Part shown: in pieces, positions 17,946-25,922 of the stretch
Numbering within the stretch: the first letter of the stretch is position 1
Layout: each line of letters begins with the position of its first letter
Assembly (NCBI GenBank): GCA_945861935.1
Contig: CAMAVU010000001.1
Location: 1 to 45,844, forward strand
Source: Bifidobacterium breve
GTDB taxonomy: Bacteria; Actinomycetota; Thermoleophilia; Miltoncostaeales; Miltoncostaeaceae
Direction of reading: 5' to 3'
Length of the DNA: 45,844 bases
Translations under genes and position numbers: made by a program
Notes under the pieces: generated by a model
What the model was told of the DNA's origin: nothing
The model's input: only the letters and a program-made list of their open reading frames with translations
The model's database searches: none

Positions 17946-20528
17946 ATGTCGATTGACCGGCACGGGAGGATCGAGCCCCGCGAGCTCGCCGAGGAGATGC
18001 GCTCGTCGTACCTCGACTACGCGATGAGCGTCATTGTCGGCCGCGCCCTCCCCGACGTGCGCGATGGCCTGAAGCCTGTGCACCGGCGGGTGCTCTTCGC
18101 CATGCACGACCGCGGCCTGCAGCCCGATCGCGGCTACGTGAAGAGCGCGAACATCGTCGGTACCGTCATGGGCGAGTACCACCCGCACGGCGACTCGGCG
18201 ATCTACGACGCACTGGTGCGGCTCGCCCAGGACTTCAACAGCCGCCACCCGACGGTGGACGGCCAGGGCAACTTCGGGTCTCAGGAGTTCTCCGCTGCCG
18301 CGATGCGCTACACCGAGGCCCGCCTCTCACGGTACGCGACAGAGATGCTGCGGGATATCGACGAGGACACCGTCGATACCGTCGCGACCTACGACGACCG
18401 ACGCCGCGAGCCGACCGTGCTGCCGGCCCGGGTACCGAACCTGCTGGTCAACGGCTCCGCCGGCATCGCTGTGGGGATGGCCACCAACATTCCGCCCCAC
18501 AATCTGGGAGAGGTGGTGGACGCCTGCCTCGCGATGATCGACGACCCGTCCATCGACTCGGATGGGCTCATGGCGTACGTCAAGGCGCCCGACTTCCCGA
18601 CCGCTGGGCAGATCGTGGGCCTGGCGGGCGTGCGCGACGCGTACCGCACGGGACGCGGTCGTGTTGTGGTGCGGGGGCTGGCGCACAACGAGCCGCTGAA
18701 GCACGGCCGCAACGCCATCGTGTTCACCGAGTTGCCGTATCAGGTCAACAAGTCCGACATGCTCCGGAAGATGGCCGAGTTGGCCGCTCAGGGTGTGCTG
18801 AAGGAGATCTCCGATCTTCGGGACGAGAGTGGCCGGGACGGAATCCGGGTGGTGGTGGAGCTCCGGCGCGACGCCGTGCCGAAGGTGGTGCTGAACAAGC
18901 TCTACAAGCACACCCAGGCGCAGACGACCTTCGGCGTGAACGCGATTGCGCTGGTGGACGGTGTGCCACGCACGCTCTCGCTGCGCGACATCATCCGGCA
19001 CTACCTCGACCACCAGCAGGACGTCATCCGCAGACGGTCACGGTTCCGTCTCGACCGCGCCGAGACGCGCGCACATGTGCTGGAGGGCCTCCTTATCGCG
19101 CTGGCGGCCATTGACGCCGTCATCGCGCTCATCCGGCGGGCCTCGGACCCCGAGGAGGCCCGCACGGGGCTGATGCGCGAGTTCGACCTGACCGAACTCC
19201 AGGCCCGCGCGATTCTTGACCTGCGCCTCCAGCGCCTTACCCAGTTGGAGTCCGGACGGATCCAGGCCGAGTACGACGAGCTGCAGGCGGAGATCGCGGA
19301 ACTGCGGGCGATCCTCGGCGACGAGGCGCGCGTGTATCAGGTGATCCGGGACGAGCTGTCCGAGGTGCGCCGGCGGCACGCCGACGAGCGCCGGACCGAG
19401 GTCATTCCGGCGGAGGGCGAGATCGACCTCGAGGACCTCATCGCCGAGGAGGAGATGGTCATCTCGATCACCACGGGCGGCTACATCAAGCGCCTGCCGG
19501 TGACCACGTACCGGGCGCAGCACCGCGGGGGCAAGGGTCTGCGCGGGGCGCGGCTGAAGGACGAGGACCGCGTGGACCACCTGTTCATCGCGTCCACGCA
19601 CGACTACCTGCTGTTCTTCACCAACCAGGGGCGCGTATACCGGGTCAAGGTGCACGAGATCCCGCAGGCCGCCCGGGACGCGCGCGGCAGGCACATCGCC
19701 AACCTCCTGGCCCTCCTGCCGGACGAGGACGTGCGCCAGGTCTTCAATACACGCGACTACGCCGAGGGCCGGTACCTGATTCTGGCCACGCGAAACGGCA
19801 TGGTCAAGAAGACCGAGTTCGCCGCCTACAACACGGTGCTCAAGGAGGCAGGCATCATCGCCATCCGCCTTACGGATGACGATGAGCTGATCGGGGTGCA
19901 GTTGACAAACGGCGGGTCCGACCTGCTCATCGTCTCGGCGCGGGGTCAGGCCGCGCGCTTCGGCGAGGATCAGGTGCGCCCGACCGGGCGGGGCACGCAG
20001 GGTGTGCGTGCGATGAACCTGAACACGGACGACCGGGTGCTGGCCGTCGCCGTCGCCGACGACGAGGCCGACCTGCTCGTGGTCACAGGCAACGGGTACG
20101 GCAAGCGCACAGCCGTCTCGGACTATCCGCGAAAGGGCCGTCCGACAAAGGGCGTTCGCACCATCAAGGTGTCGGACCGGAAGGGCGAGTTGATCACCGC
20201 ACGCATCGTGCGTCCGGGCCAGCAACTGCTGCTCGTCTCGCTGCAGGGCAAGATCATCCGTATCGAGGTCGACGCGGTCAAGCGCATGGGTCGCAGCACT
20301 GAGGGCGTGCGACTGATGGATGTGGGCAACGACGACCAGGTGGCCACCTGCGCCTCGGTGGACGAGCAGGACGAAGTCGGCCCGCCCCCAGAGGGGACTG
20401 ACGCGGGAGGGGGACCGCCCCCAGAGGGGACTGACGCGGGAGGGGGACTGTCCCCGGAGGGGACTGTCCCCGCGGTTGACGTTGAGGTGTTTGACCCTGA
20501 GCTGGACGAGGGCAGCGAGGAGGGCTGA
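17946..20528 (+). CDS. gyrA: DNA gyrase subunit A with repeat-derived C-terminal tail
   Basis: 860 residues. SSYLDYAMSVIVGRALPDVRDGLKPVHRRVLF is the canonical opening. The quinolone region has GDSAIYDALVRLAQDF with Ser and Asp at the two key sites, and the catalytic tyrosine lies in AAMRYTEARLSRYA. The C-terminal pinwheel has the GyrA box as QHRGGKG, with His in place of the usual Arg/Lys. Family homology ends near DVGNDDQVATCASVDEQDE; the last 50 residues (PPPEGTDAGGG twice, then LSPEGTVPAV) come from GC-rich palindromic repeats. The ATG at 17946 follows the gyrB stop by one base; an ATG at 17937 is also possible. Confidence 0.97.
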   Translation: MSIDRHGRIEPRELAEEMRSSYLDYAMSVIVGRALPDVRDGLKPVHRRVLFAMHDRGLQPDRGYVKSANIVGTVMGEYHPHGDSAIYDALVRLAQDFNSRHPTVDGQGNFGSQEFSAAAMRYTEARLSRYATEMLRDIDEDTVDTVATYDDRRREPTVLPARVPNLLVNGSAGIAVGMATNIPPHNLGEVVDACLAMIDDPSIDSDGLMAYVKAPDFPTAGQIVGLAGVRDAYRTGRGRVVVRGLAHNEPLKHGRNAIVFTELPYQVNKSDMLRKMAELAAQGVLKEISDLRDESGRDGIRVVVELRRDAVPKVVLNKLYKHTQAQTTFGVNAIALVDGVPRTLSLRDIIRHYLDHQQDVIRRRSRFRLDRAETRAHVLEGLLIALAAIDAVIALIRRASDPEEARTGLMREFDLTELQARAILDLRLQRLTQLESGRIQAEYDELQAEIAELRAILGDEARVYQVIRDELSEVRRRHADERRTEVIPAEGEIDLEDLIAEEEMVISITTGGYIKRLPVTTYRAQHRGGKGLRGARLKDEDRVDHLFIASTHDYLLFFTNQGRVYRVKVHEIPQAARDARGRHIANLLALLPDEDVRQVFNTRDYAEGRYLILATRNGMVKKTEFAAYNTVLKEAGIIAIRLTDDDELIGVQLTNGGSDLLIVSARGQAARFGEDQVRPTGRGTQGVRAMNLNTDDRVLAVAVADDEADLLVVTGNGYGKRTAVSDYPRKGRPTKGVRTIKVSDRKGELITARIVRPGQQLLLVSLQGKIIRIEVDAVKRMGRSTEGVRLMDVGNDDQVATCASVDEQDEVGPPPEGTDAGGGPPPEGTDAGGGLSPEGTVPAVDVEVFDPELDEGSEEG
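20384..20477 (+). repeat. 33-bp tandem repeat and GGGGACTGTCCCC palindromes inside the gyrA 3' end
   Basis: A 33-bp unit (11 residues, PPPEGTDAGGG) is repeated in tandem from about 20384. It is followed by the 13-base palindrome GGGGACTGTCCCC at 20443-20455 and again at 20459-20471, the second extended to GGGGACTGTCCCCGCGGTT (to 20477). All are in the open gyrA frame and are translated. Confidence 0.85.
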
Positions 20529-20539
20529 CCGCGGGAACC

Positions 20540-20581
20540 AACCGCGGGGACAGTCCCCCGGGGGGGACTGTCCCCGCGGTT
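20540..20581. repeat. Long perfect inverted repeat of the GGGGACTGTCCCC family
   Basis: AACCGCGGGGACAGTCCCC (20540-20558) and its exact reverse complement (20563-20581) are separated by four bases. Each 19-base arm contains the 13-base palindrome found in gyrA and at 38205. The structure starts 11 bases after the gyrA stop and could also end transcription, but it has no U-tract. Confidence 0.85.
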
Positions 20582-20619
20582 GGGCAGGGGGTAGCCCCCT
20601 GCCCGGGTGCCACCAGGGT

Positions 20620-20858
20620 GAGGGAGTCCCGGTCGAAGCGCACATGGTGCCGGGGGAGCTCGAGCGCATCCCAGGCGCCCCGGGCCACCCACCGCGTGGC
20701 GGAGCGGAAGTCGGGCACGCTCACCACGAGGCGCACTCGAACACGCGGAGCCCACCCGGCAGGCCGTGCCGGTGGTCATCGGCCCGCAGAATCTCCCGTT
20801 CCCCGGCCGCCCCACAGACCGGTCACGACGACGCATGGGTGGCGGGCAGAGGCAGCAT
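20620..20858 (-). pseudogene. Remnant of a zinc-ribbon class I SAM methyltransferase with the core deleted
   Basis: Read on the minus strand from an ATG at 20858, the frame gives MLPLPATHASS, then TGA, then PVCGAAGEREILRADDHRHG and LPGGLRVFECAS. This matches the N-terminus of zinc-ribbon methyltransferases (CPVC...HGLPG.F...C..CG), with the first Cys codon apparently changed to TGA. In another frame from about 20736 comes RLVVSVPDFRSATRWVARGA, WDALELPRHHVRFDRDSL, which matches the C-terminal part of the same family (VPNF...W..LD.PRH..HF...L). The SAM-binding core is missing. The join lies at GCCTCGTG, which fits both parts. Homology ends at about 20620, next to the palindrome at 20540-20581. 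Confidence 0.6.
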
Positions 20859-20885
20859 ATGTCGCAGGACCGGGCGCGAAACCAC

Positions 20886-20891
20886 TACCCT
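20886..20891 (+). promoter_or_regulatory. -10 box (TACCCT) of the fab operon promoter
   Basis: TACCCT ends 9 bases before the GTG of fabZ at 20901, and no ribosome-binding site is seen. The transcript would have a leader of at most a few bases. It would be the promoter of the nine-gene fab-acc operon. Confidence 0.4.
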
Positions 20892-20900
20892 TGGCGGACC

Positions 20901-21347
20901 GTGAGCGTCCTCCCCGACCCCAAGGACATCCTCCCGCACAGGGAGCCATTCCTCTTCATCGACGAGGTTCTTGAGCTGGTGCCCGGGGAGTCGGCGCGCG
21001 CCCGGTGGACCCTGCGACCGGACACCCCGTTCCTGGCCGGCCACTTCCCCGGCGAGCCGATCATGCCCGGGGTGATCATCCTCGAGGCTCTCGCGCAGAC
21101 CGGTGCACTGGCGGCGCTGTCCACCGATGACGGCCGGGGCAGGCTCGCGTTGTTCGCAGGCGTGGACAAGTGCCGGTTCAGGCGCCCCGTGCGCCCCGGT
21201 GAGGTTTTGGAGATGAGTACCCGCGTTACCCGCACCCGCGGGCCCATCGGCGAGGCCGAGGCCGTGGCCACCGTGGACGGTCAGGTGGCGTGCCAGGCGA
21301 CCCTGAAGTTCGCCTTGGTCGATCGCGAGCAGGCGGGGACACCCTGA
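20901..21347 (+). CDS. fabZ: 3-hydroxyacyl-ACP dehydratase FabZ
   Basis: 148 residues, hot-dog fold. ILPHREPFLFIDEVLELVPGE opens the domain. The catalytic histidine is in FLAGHFPGEPIMPGVIILEALAQTGA, with the glutamate in LEALAQ on the central helix. DKCRFRRPVRPGEVLEM is the usual later segment. It removes water from 3-hydroxyacyl-ACP in elongation. The frame is open farther upstream, but homology and the TACCCT box support the GTG at 20901. It is the first gene of the operon; fabH follows after five bases. Confidence 0.95.
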   Translation: MSVLPDPKDILPHREPFLFIDEVLELVPGESARARWTLRPDTPFLAGHFPGEPIMPGVIILEALAQTGALAALSTDDGRGRLALFAGVDKCRFRRPVRPGEVLEMSTRVTRTRGPIGEAEAVATVDGQVACQATLKFALVDREQAGTP

Positions 21348-21352
21348 GCATC

Positions 21353-22369
21353 GTGACTGCGGGCCCACGTGCGCGCCGCCGGGCACGGCTCACCGGCGTC
21401 GGCGCATATCTGCCCGAGCGCGTGATGACCAACGCTGACCTCGAGGCGCTCGTGGATACCACGGATGACTGGATCGTCTCGCGTACGGGCGTCCATGAGC
21501 GCCACATCGCCGCCGCCGATCAGGCCACGAGCGACCTTGCGGCGGGCGCCGTGCGCGATCTGCTCCGCCGGACGAACGTCCGGGCGACCGACGTGGACCT
21601 GCTGGTCGTCGCCACCTCCACGCCCGACTACGTGCTGCCGCCATGTGCTCCGATCGTCGGCACCATGACCGGCATGGACACCGTGGCGGCGTACGACACC
21701 AACGCCGCGTGCTCGGGGTTCATGTACGCCATCGCACAGGCGACGGGCATGATCGAGTCCGGGATGGTGCGCACGGCTGTTGTGGTGGGCGCCGACACCC
21801 TCTCACGCATCACGAACTGGGACGACCGGGGCACGTGTGTGCTGTTCGCCGACGGTGCGGGCTGTGTGCTGATCGAGGTGGATGAGGGGGAGCCGGGCAC
21901 GGGGATCCTGGGTGTGGAGTTCGGGTCGGACGGCAGCGGCTTCGGGGACCTCTGGGTGCCGGCGGGAGGCACGCGCACGCCGGCCACTGCCAGCACGCCC
22001 CACGGCGAGTCCTGCATTCAGATGAACGGCCGCGAGGTCTTCCGTTTCGCCACCCGCATTCTGGTGGAGTCGTCGCAGCGGCTGCTCGACGAGGCGGGGC
22101 TCACGATCGACGACGTGGATCTGGTGGTCGCGCACCAGGCCAACGAACGCATCCTCGACCATGCATCCGAGCGCATGGGCATCCCCAGGGAGAAGGTCGT
22201 GATGAACCTCGACCGCGTGGGCAACACATCCTCCGCGAGCATCCCGCTGGCGCTGGCCCATGTCCACGATGCCGGGACGCTCGAACCGGGGTCGCTGGTG
22301 CTGATGGTCGGCTTCGGCGCGGGCCTCACGTGGGGCAGCGTGCTCGTGCGCTGGGAGCCACGCGGATGA
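21353..22369 (+). CDS. fabH: 3-oxoacyl-ACP synthase III (KAS III)
   Basis: 338 residues, thiolase fold. Family landmarks are LTGVGAYLPERVMTNADLEALVDTTDDWIVSRTGVHERHIA, the active Cys in YDTNAACSGFMYAI, the His in VVAHQANERILDH and the Asn in VGNTSSASIPLAL. GFGAGLTWGSVLVRW closes it. It condenses acetyl-CoA or branched acyl-CoA with malonyl-ACP to start fatty-acid synthesis. The GTG at 21353 lies just after the fabZ stop; the last bases overlap the fabD ATG as ATGA. Confidence 0.95.
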   Translation: MTAGPRARRRARLTGVGAYLPERVMTNADLEALVDTTDDWIVSRTGVHERHIAAADQATSDLAAGAVRDLLRRTNVRATDVDLLVVATSTPDYVLPPCAPIVGTMTGMDTVAAYDTNAACSGFMYAIAQATGMIESGMVRTAVVVGADTLSRITNWDDRGTCVLFADGAGCVLIEVDEGEPGTGILGVEFGSDGSGFGDLWVPAGGTRTPATASTPHGESCIQMNGREVFRFATRILVESSQRLLDEAGLTIDDVDLVVAHQANERILDHASERMGIPREKVVMNLDRVGNTSSASIPLALAHVHDAGTLEPGSLVLMVGFGAGLTWGSVLVRWEPRG

Positions 22370-23277
22370 TCGCCCTTCTCTTCCCGGGGCAGGGCGCCCA
22401 GCAGGTGGGCATGGGCCGGGATCTGGCCGAGGCCTTCCCCGTGGCGGCGGAGACCTTCGCCGAAGCCGATGATGCCCTGGGCTACGACCTCACGCGGATC
22501 GCCTTCGAGGGTCCGGAGGAGGACCTGGTCCGAACCGATGTCTGCCAGCCCGCAATCCTCACGATGAGCGTGGCATGCCTTCGGGTGGCGCGCGACCACG
22601 GCATTACCGGGGACCTCGCCCTCGGCCACTCCCTCGGGGAGTTCTCGGCCCTCGTCGCATGCGGCGCGATCGGCTTCGCAGAGGCCGTCCGGCTGGTGGG
22701 CGAGCGTGGGGCCGCCATGCAGGCCGCCGGCGCAGCCCGACCCGGCACGATGGCGGCCATCCTGGGTCTGTCCGATGTGGATGCGGAGGACCTCTGCGCC
22801 GAGGCCGGCGACGTATGGCCGGCCAACTACAACTGCCCGGGGCAGGTGGTGGCGTCCGGATCGTTGGAGGGCATTGCCCGGTTGCTCACCATCGCGGACG
22901 ACCGGGGCATCAGGGCCACGCAACTGAAGGTGGGCGGCGCCTTTCACAGCCCGCTCATGGCACCGGCCGCGGAACGCCTCGCCCCGGCCCTCGAGGCCTG
23001 GGACCCGTGTGCACCGGACCCGGCCTTCCTGTCCACCACGACTGCACGGGTGGAGCCAGCTGACCGGATGCGGGGCGTGCTCCTGGACCAACTGACCTCA
23101 CCGGTACGGTTCGGTCAGGCTGTGGAGGCTGCCGTGGAGATGGGTGCCCGGACGTTTGTGGAGATCGGTCCCGGTCGGGTCCTCTCGGGCCTGGTGAAGC
23201 GCATCAGCCGGGACGCCGTGCTGCATCAGGTCTCGGACCCCCGCGGCCTTCAGGGCCTGGCCGAGGTGATGGCGTGA
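22366..23277 (+). CDS. fabD: Malonyl-CoA:ACP transacylase
   Basis: 303 residues. LLFPGQGAQQVGMGRDL begins the domain, QPAILTMSVACLRV follows, the nucleophile is in GHSLGEFSALVACGAI, and the catalytic His is in LKVGGAFHSPLMAPA. VEIGPGRVLSGLVKRI is the C-terminal motif. It moves malonyl from CoA to acyl carrier protein. The ATG at 22366 overlaps the fabH stop and the end overlaps the fabG GTG, both by four bases, which shows tight coupling. Confidence 0.95.
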   Translation: MIALLFPGQGAQQVGMGRDLAEAFPVAAETFAEADDALGYDLTRIAFEGPEEDLVRTDVCQPAILTMSVACLRVARDHGITGDLALGHSLGEFSALVACGAIGFAEAVRLVGERGAAMQAAGAARPGTMAAILGLSDVDAEDLCAEAGDVWPANYNCPGQVVASGSLEGIARLLTIADDRGIRATQLKVGGAFHSPLMAPAAERLAPALEAWDPCAPDPAFLSTTTARVEPADRMRGVLLDQLTSPVRFGQAVEAAVEMGARTFVEIGPGRVLSGLVKRISRDAVLHQVSDPRGLQGLAEVMA

Positions 23278-24005
23278 GCGTCGCCCTGGTGACGGGTGCA
23301 AGCCGGGGCATCGGTGCGGCGTGCGCCGTGGCCCTGGCCGGTGCCGGCCACGACGTAGCGATCGGCTACGTCGTGGACGAGGTCGGCGCACGGGCGATTG
23401 CCGCGGCGGTGGAGGCCACGGGGCGCTCCGCGGCCTTGGTCCAGGGTGACATCTCCGATTCCGCCGCGGCCACCGCGGTGGTGCAGGGGGCCGAGGACGC
23501 GCTGGGCCCGCTCGATGCCCTGGTGCTGAATGCAGGCATCACACGCGACGGCCTGATGATGCGCATGGGCGACGACGACTGGCAGGCGGTGATCGACACC
23601 AACCTGTCAGGGTCCTTCTACTGCGCGCGCGCGGCCCTCCGCGGCATGATGAAGCGCCGGGCGGGCTCCATCGTCGCGGTCTCGTCGGTGGTGGGCTTGA
23701 TAGGTAATGCAGGGCAGGTGAATTACGCTGCCGCGAAAGCCGGGCTGATCGGCATGACGAAGTCGCTCGCCAAGGAGGCGGGCCCCCGCGGGGTCAGGGC
23801 CAACGCCATCGCCCCGGGGTACATCACGACCGGCATGACCGATGTGCTGTCGGACGACATCAAGGAGCAGTTGATCGGCCACACCCCGCTGGGGCGCCTC
23901 GGTACACCGGACGACGTCGCGGGACTCGTGGCGTTCCTGTGCTCTGATGCGGCATCGTTCATCACCGGGGCGGTCATCCCGGTCGATGGCGGCCTGGGGA
24001 TGTAG
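23274..24005 (+). CDS. fabG: 3-oxoacyl-ACP reductase FabG
   Basis: 243 residues, classical short-chain dehydrogenase. The NADP site is TGASRGIGAACAVALAG. LVLNAGITRDGLMMRMGDDDW is the NAG motif, with Ser in VAVSSVVGLIGNAGQVNYAAAKAG giving the S-Y-K triad. APGYITTGMTDVL and FITGAVIPVDGGLGM complete it. It reduces 3-oxoacyl-ACP in each elongation round. The GTG start overlaps the fabD stop as GTGA. An acpP gene often follows fabG; here fabF comes 12 bases later with nothing between. Confidence 0.94.
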   Translation: MSVALVTGASRGIGAACAVALAGAGHDVAIGYVVDEVGARAIAAAVEATGRSAALVQGDISDSAAATAVVQGAEDALGPLDALVLNAGITRDGLMMRMGDDDWQAVIDTNLSGSFYCARAALRGMMKRRAGSIVAVSSVVGLIGNAGQVNYAAAKAGLIGMTKSLAKEAGPRGVRANAIAPGYITTGMTDVLSDDIKEQLIGHTPLGRLGTPDDVAGLVAFLCSDAASFITGAVIPVDGGLGM

Positions 24006-24017
24006 GCGGAGATAGCG

Positions 24018-25292
24018 ATGGGGACAACGCTCATAGACGGACGCGGCCTGCGCCGGGTGGTTATCACCGGAATCGGCTTGGTGTCGCCGCTCGGCATCGG
24101 GCATGAGCAGACGTGGGCGGCTGCCAAGGCGGGTGTCTCCACGGCAGCGCCCATCCGGCAGTTCGATTCGTCCGGCTGCGCCACGCACTTCGCCTGTGAG
24201 GTACCCGAGGCCTTCGATATCGAGCAGTTCGTCGATCGCAAGACCGCCCGTCGGATGGATCGTTTCTCGCATCTGGGGGTCGCGGCAGCGATGCTGGGGT
24301 ACGAGGACTCGGGCATTGCGGGCACCGTGTCGCCGGAGCGGATGGGTGTTCTCATCGGGTCGGGGATCGGCGGCCTTCAGACGTGGCACGAGCAGATCAT
24401 GCGGCTCCGCGACCTCGGCCCCACCCGCGTCTCCCCGCTGTTCATCCCCATGATCATCGCCAACATGGGAGCAGCGCAGGCATCCATGGAACTCGGCCTC
24501 AAGGGTCCGCTCTCGTGCTCGACCACCGCATGCGCGTCGGCCAACCACGCGATCGGCGATGCCTTCGACCACATCCGCCTCGGACGCGCCGATGCCATGA
24601 TCGCCGGGGGCGCCGAGGGCGCGGTTGCGCTCGTGGGCATCGCAGGCTTCAACGCGATGAAGGCGCTGTCCACGCGCAACGACGACCCGACGACGGCCAG
24701 CCGGCCCTTCGATCTCGATCGCGATGGCTTCGTGATGGGCGAGGCCGGGGCGGTGATCGTGCTCGAGGAGTTTCAGCATGCGATGGACCGGGGCGCCGCG
24801 ATCATCTGTGAGATGGCGGGCTACGGCCTCTCCGGCGATGCCCATCACATCACCGAGCCCGACCCCTCCGCGGTGGGCCCTGCCCTCTCGATGACGATGG
24901 CACTGGCCGATGCCGGCCTCGACCGTTCCGAGGTGGATTACGTGAACGCGCACGGAACCTCGACCCCCGTCGGCGATCCTGCCGAGATCAACGTGATCAA
25001 GCGTGCGCTCGGCGAGGAGAAGGCGGCCACCACGATGGTGAGCAGCACGAAGTCGATGCATGGGCACACGCTGGGTGCCGCGGGGGGTCTGGAGGCCGCG
25101 CTCACCGTGCTGGCGATGCAGGACGGCATCATCCCGCCGACCATCAACGTCACCGAACTCGACCCTGCCTGCACGGGAGTGGATCACGTTCTGGGGGAGG
25201 CCCGCCACGCGGACATCCGCGTGGCGCTGTCCAACGTGTTCGGGTTCGGCGGGCACAACGCCACGCTGGCATTCCGTCGCGTGGAGGGATGA
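24018..25292 (+). CDS. fabF: 3-oxoacyl-ACP synthase II (KAS II)
   Basis: 424 residues. RRVVITGIGLVSPLGIGHEQTWAAAKAG begins the fold and the active Cys is in LSCSTTACASANHAIGDAF. The two histidines are in YVNAHGTSTPVGDPAE and KSMHGHTLGAAGG, and SNVFGFGGHNATLAF is the end. It extends acyl-ACP with malonyl-ACP. It starts at the ATG at 24018 after a GGAGATAG stretch that may act as a ribosome-binding site. The stop overlaps the phosphatase ATG by four bases. Confidence 0.95.
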   Translation: MGTTLIDGRGLRRVVITGIGLVSPLGIGHEQTWAAAKAGVSTAAPIRQFDSSGCATHFACEVPEAFDIEQFVDRKTARRMDRFSHLGVAAAMLGYEDSGIAGTVSPERMGVLIGSGIGGLQTWHEQIMRLRDLGPTRVSPLFIPMIIANMGAAQASMELGLKGPLSCSTTACASANHAIGDAFDHIRLGRADAMIAGGAEGAVALVGIAGFNAMKALSTRNDDPTTASRPFDLDRDGFVMGEAGAVIVLEEFQHAMDRGAAIICEMAGYGLSGDAHHITEPDPSAVGPALSMTMALADAGLDRSEVDYVNAHGTSTPVGDPAEINVIKRALGEEKAATTMVSSTKSMHGHTLGAAGGLEAALTVLAMQDGIIPPTINVTELDPACTGVDHVLGEARHADIRVALSNVFGFGGHNATLAFRRVEG

Positions 25293-25912
25293 TGGCCCGG
25301 TCGGGCCTCGCGGGCGGGCACTTCCCCGGCCGCCTCCGATTGGCGCTCACCCCGTTCCGCGACGCTTGGTTCCGTGTGGCCACGCGGGTGTACGGCCCGG
25401 GCACCAGAACCCGCCCGTGGACGTGGATCGGTGACGAGCGCATCGCCGTCGGCAGCGTGCCCACGCCCGGGAGCCTGCAGGATCTCGCGCGGGAGGGCGT
25501 GACCCATGTGGTCAACTGCCGCGCCCGTACGCAGACCCACTTCAGCCAGGACCTGTCAGCCGAACGCCAGGTGTTCGGCGACCGGAATGTGGCGGTAGCG
25601 CCCATGTGGGACCACGGACGGCATCAGCCCCCCGCGAAATGGGCGCGGGCCGCGGAGATCGCAGCGGGGTGGCTGGACGACGACCCCGATGCGCGGGTGC
25701 TCATCCACTGCCAGCGCGGCCGCAGGCGCTCGCTGATGGTCGCATATGCCGTCCTCCGTCTGCGTGGCCGGTCTGCCGAGGCGGCCGCGCGCGATCTGCT
25801 GGGTCACCGGTACGAGGCACGGTTGGTGCCGACCTATCGGCGGGCCGTGGAGGAGTGGCTGGCGACGGGTGCCCGCCCGATCCACCAAGCCGATCCCGAC
25901 CGCGTGAGATGA
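25289..25912 (+). CDS. Dual-specificity (cysteine-based) phosphatase family protein
   Basis: 207 residues. WIGDERIAVGSVPTPGSLQDLAREGVTHVVNCRAR is the usual start of a DSP domain (from about 46). The P-loop IHCQRGRRRS (139-148) has the Cys-x5-Arg signature with Cys141 and Arg147. Asp108 in MWDHG is a likely general acid. About 45 basic or aromatic residues precede the domain. The substrate is unknown. Some bacterial relatives of this fold act on phosphatidylglycerophosphate or phosphoinositides, and the place inside a fatty-acid operon makes a lipid substrate plausible, but this is inference. The ATG overlaps the fabF stop as ATGA; accD follows after ten bases. Confidence 0.78.
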   Translation: MMARSGLAGGHFPGRLRLALTPFRDAWFRVATRVYGPGTRTRPWTWIGDERIAVGSVPTPGSLQDLAREGVTHVVNCRARTQTHFSQDLSAERQVFGDRNVAVAPMWDHGRHQPPAKWARAAEIAAGWLDDDPDARVLIHCQRGRRRSLMVAYAVLRLRGRSAEAAARDLLGHRYEARLVPTYRRAVEEWLATGARPIHQADPDRVR

Positions 25913-25922
25913 TGGACGCGCG

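Noticed and set aside
20540-20581. Intrinsic terminator of gyrA
   Set aside because: The hairpin is strong but has no T-run after it, and the same sequence recurs in other places, so I list it as a repeat. It may still slow or stop transcription.
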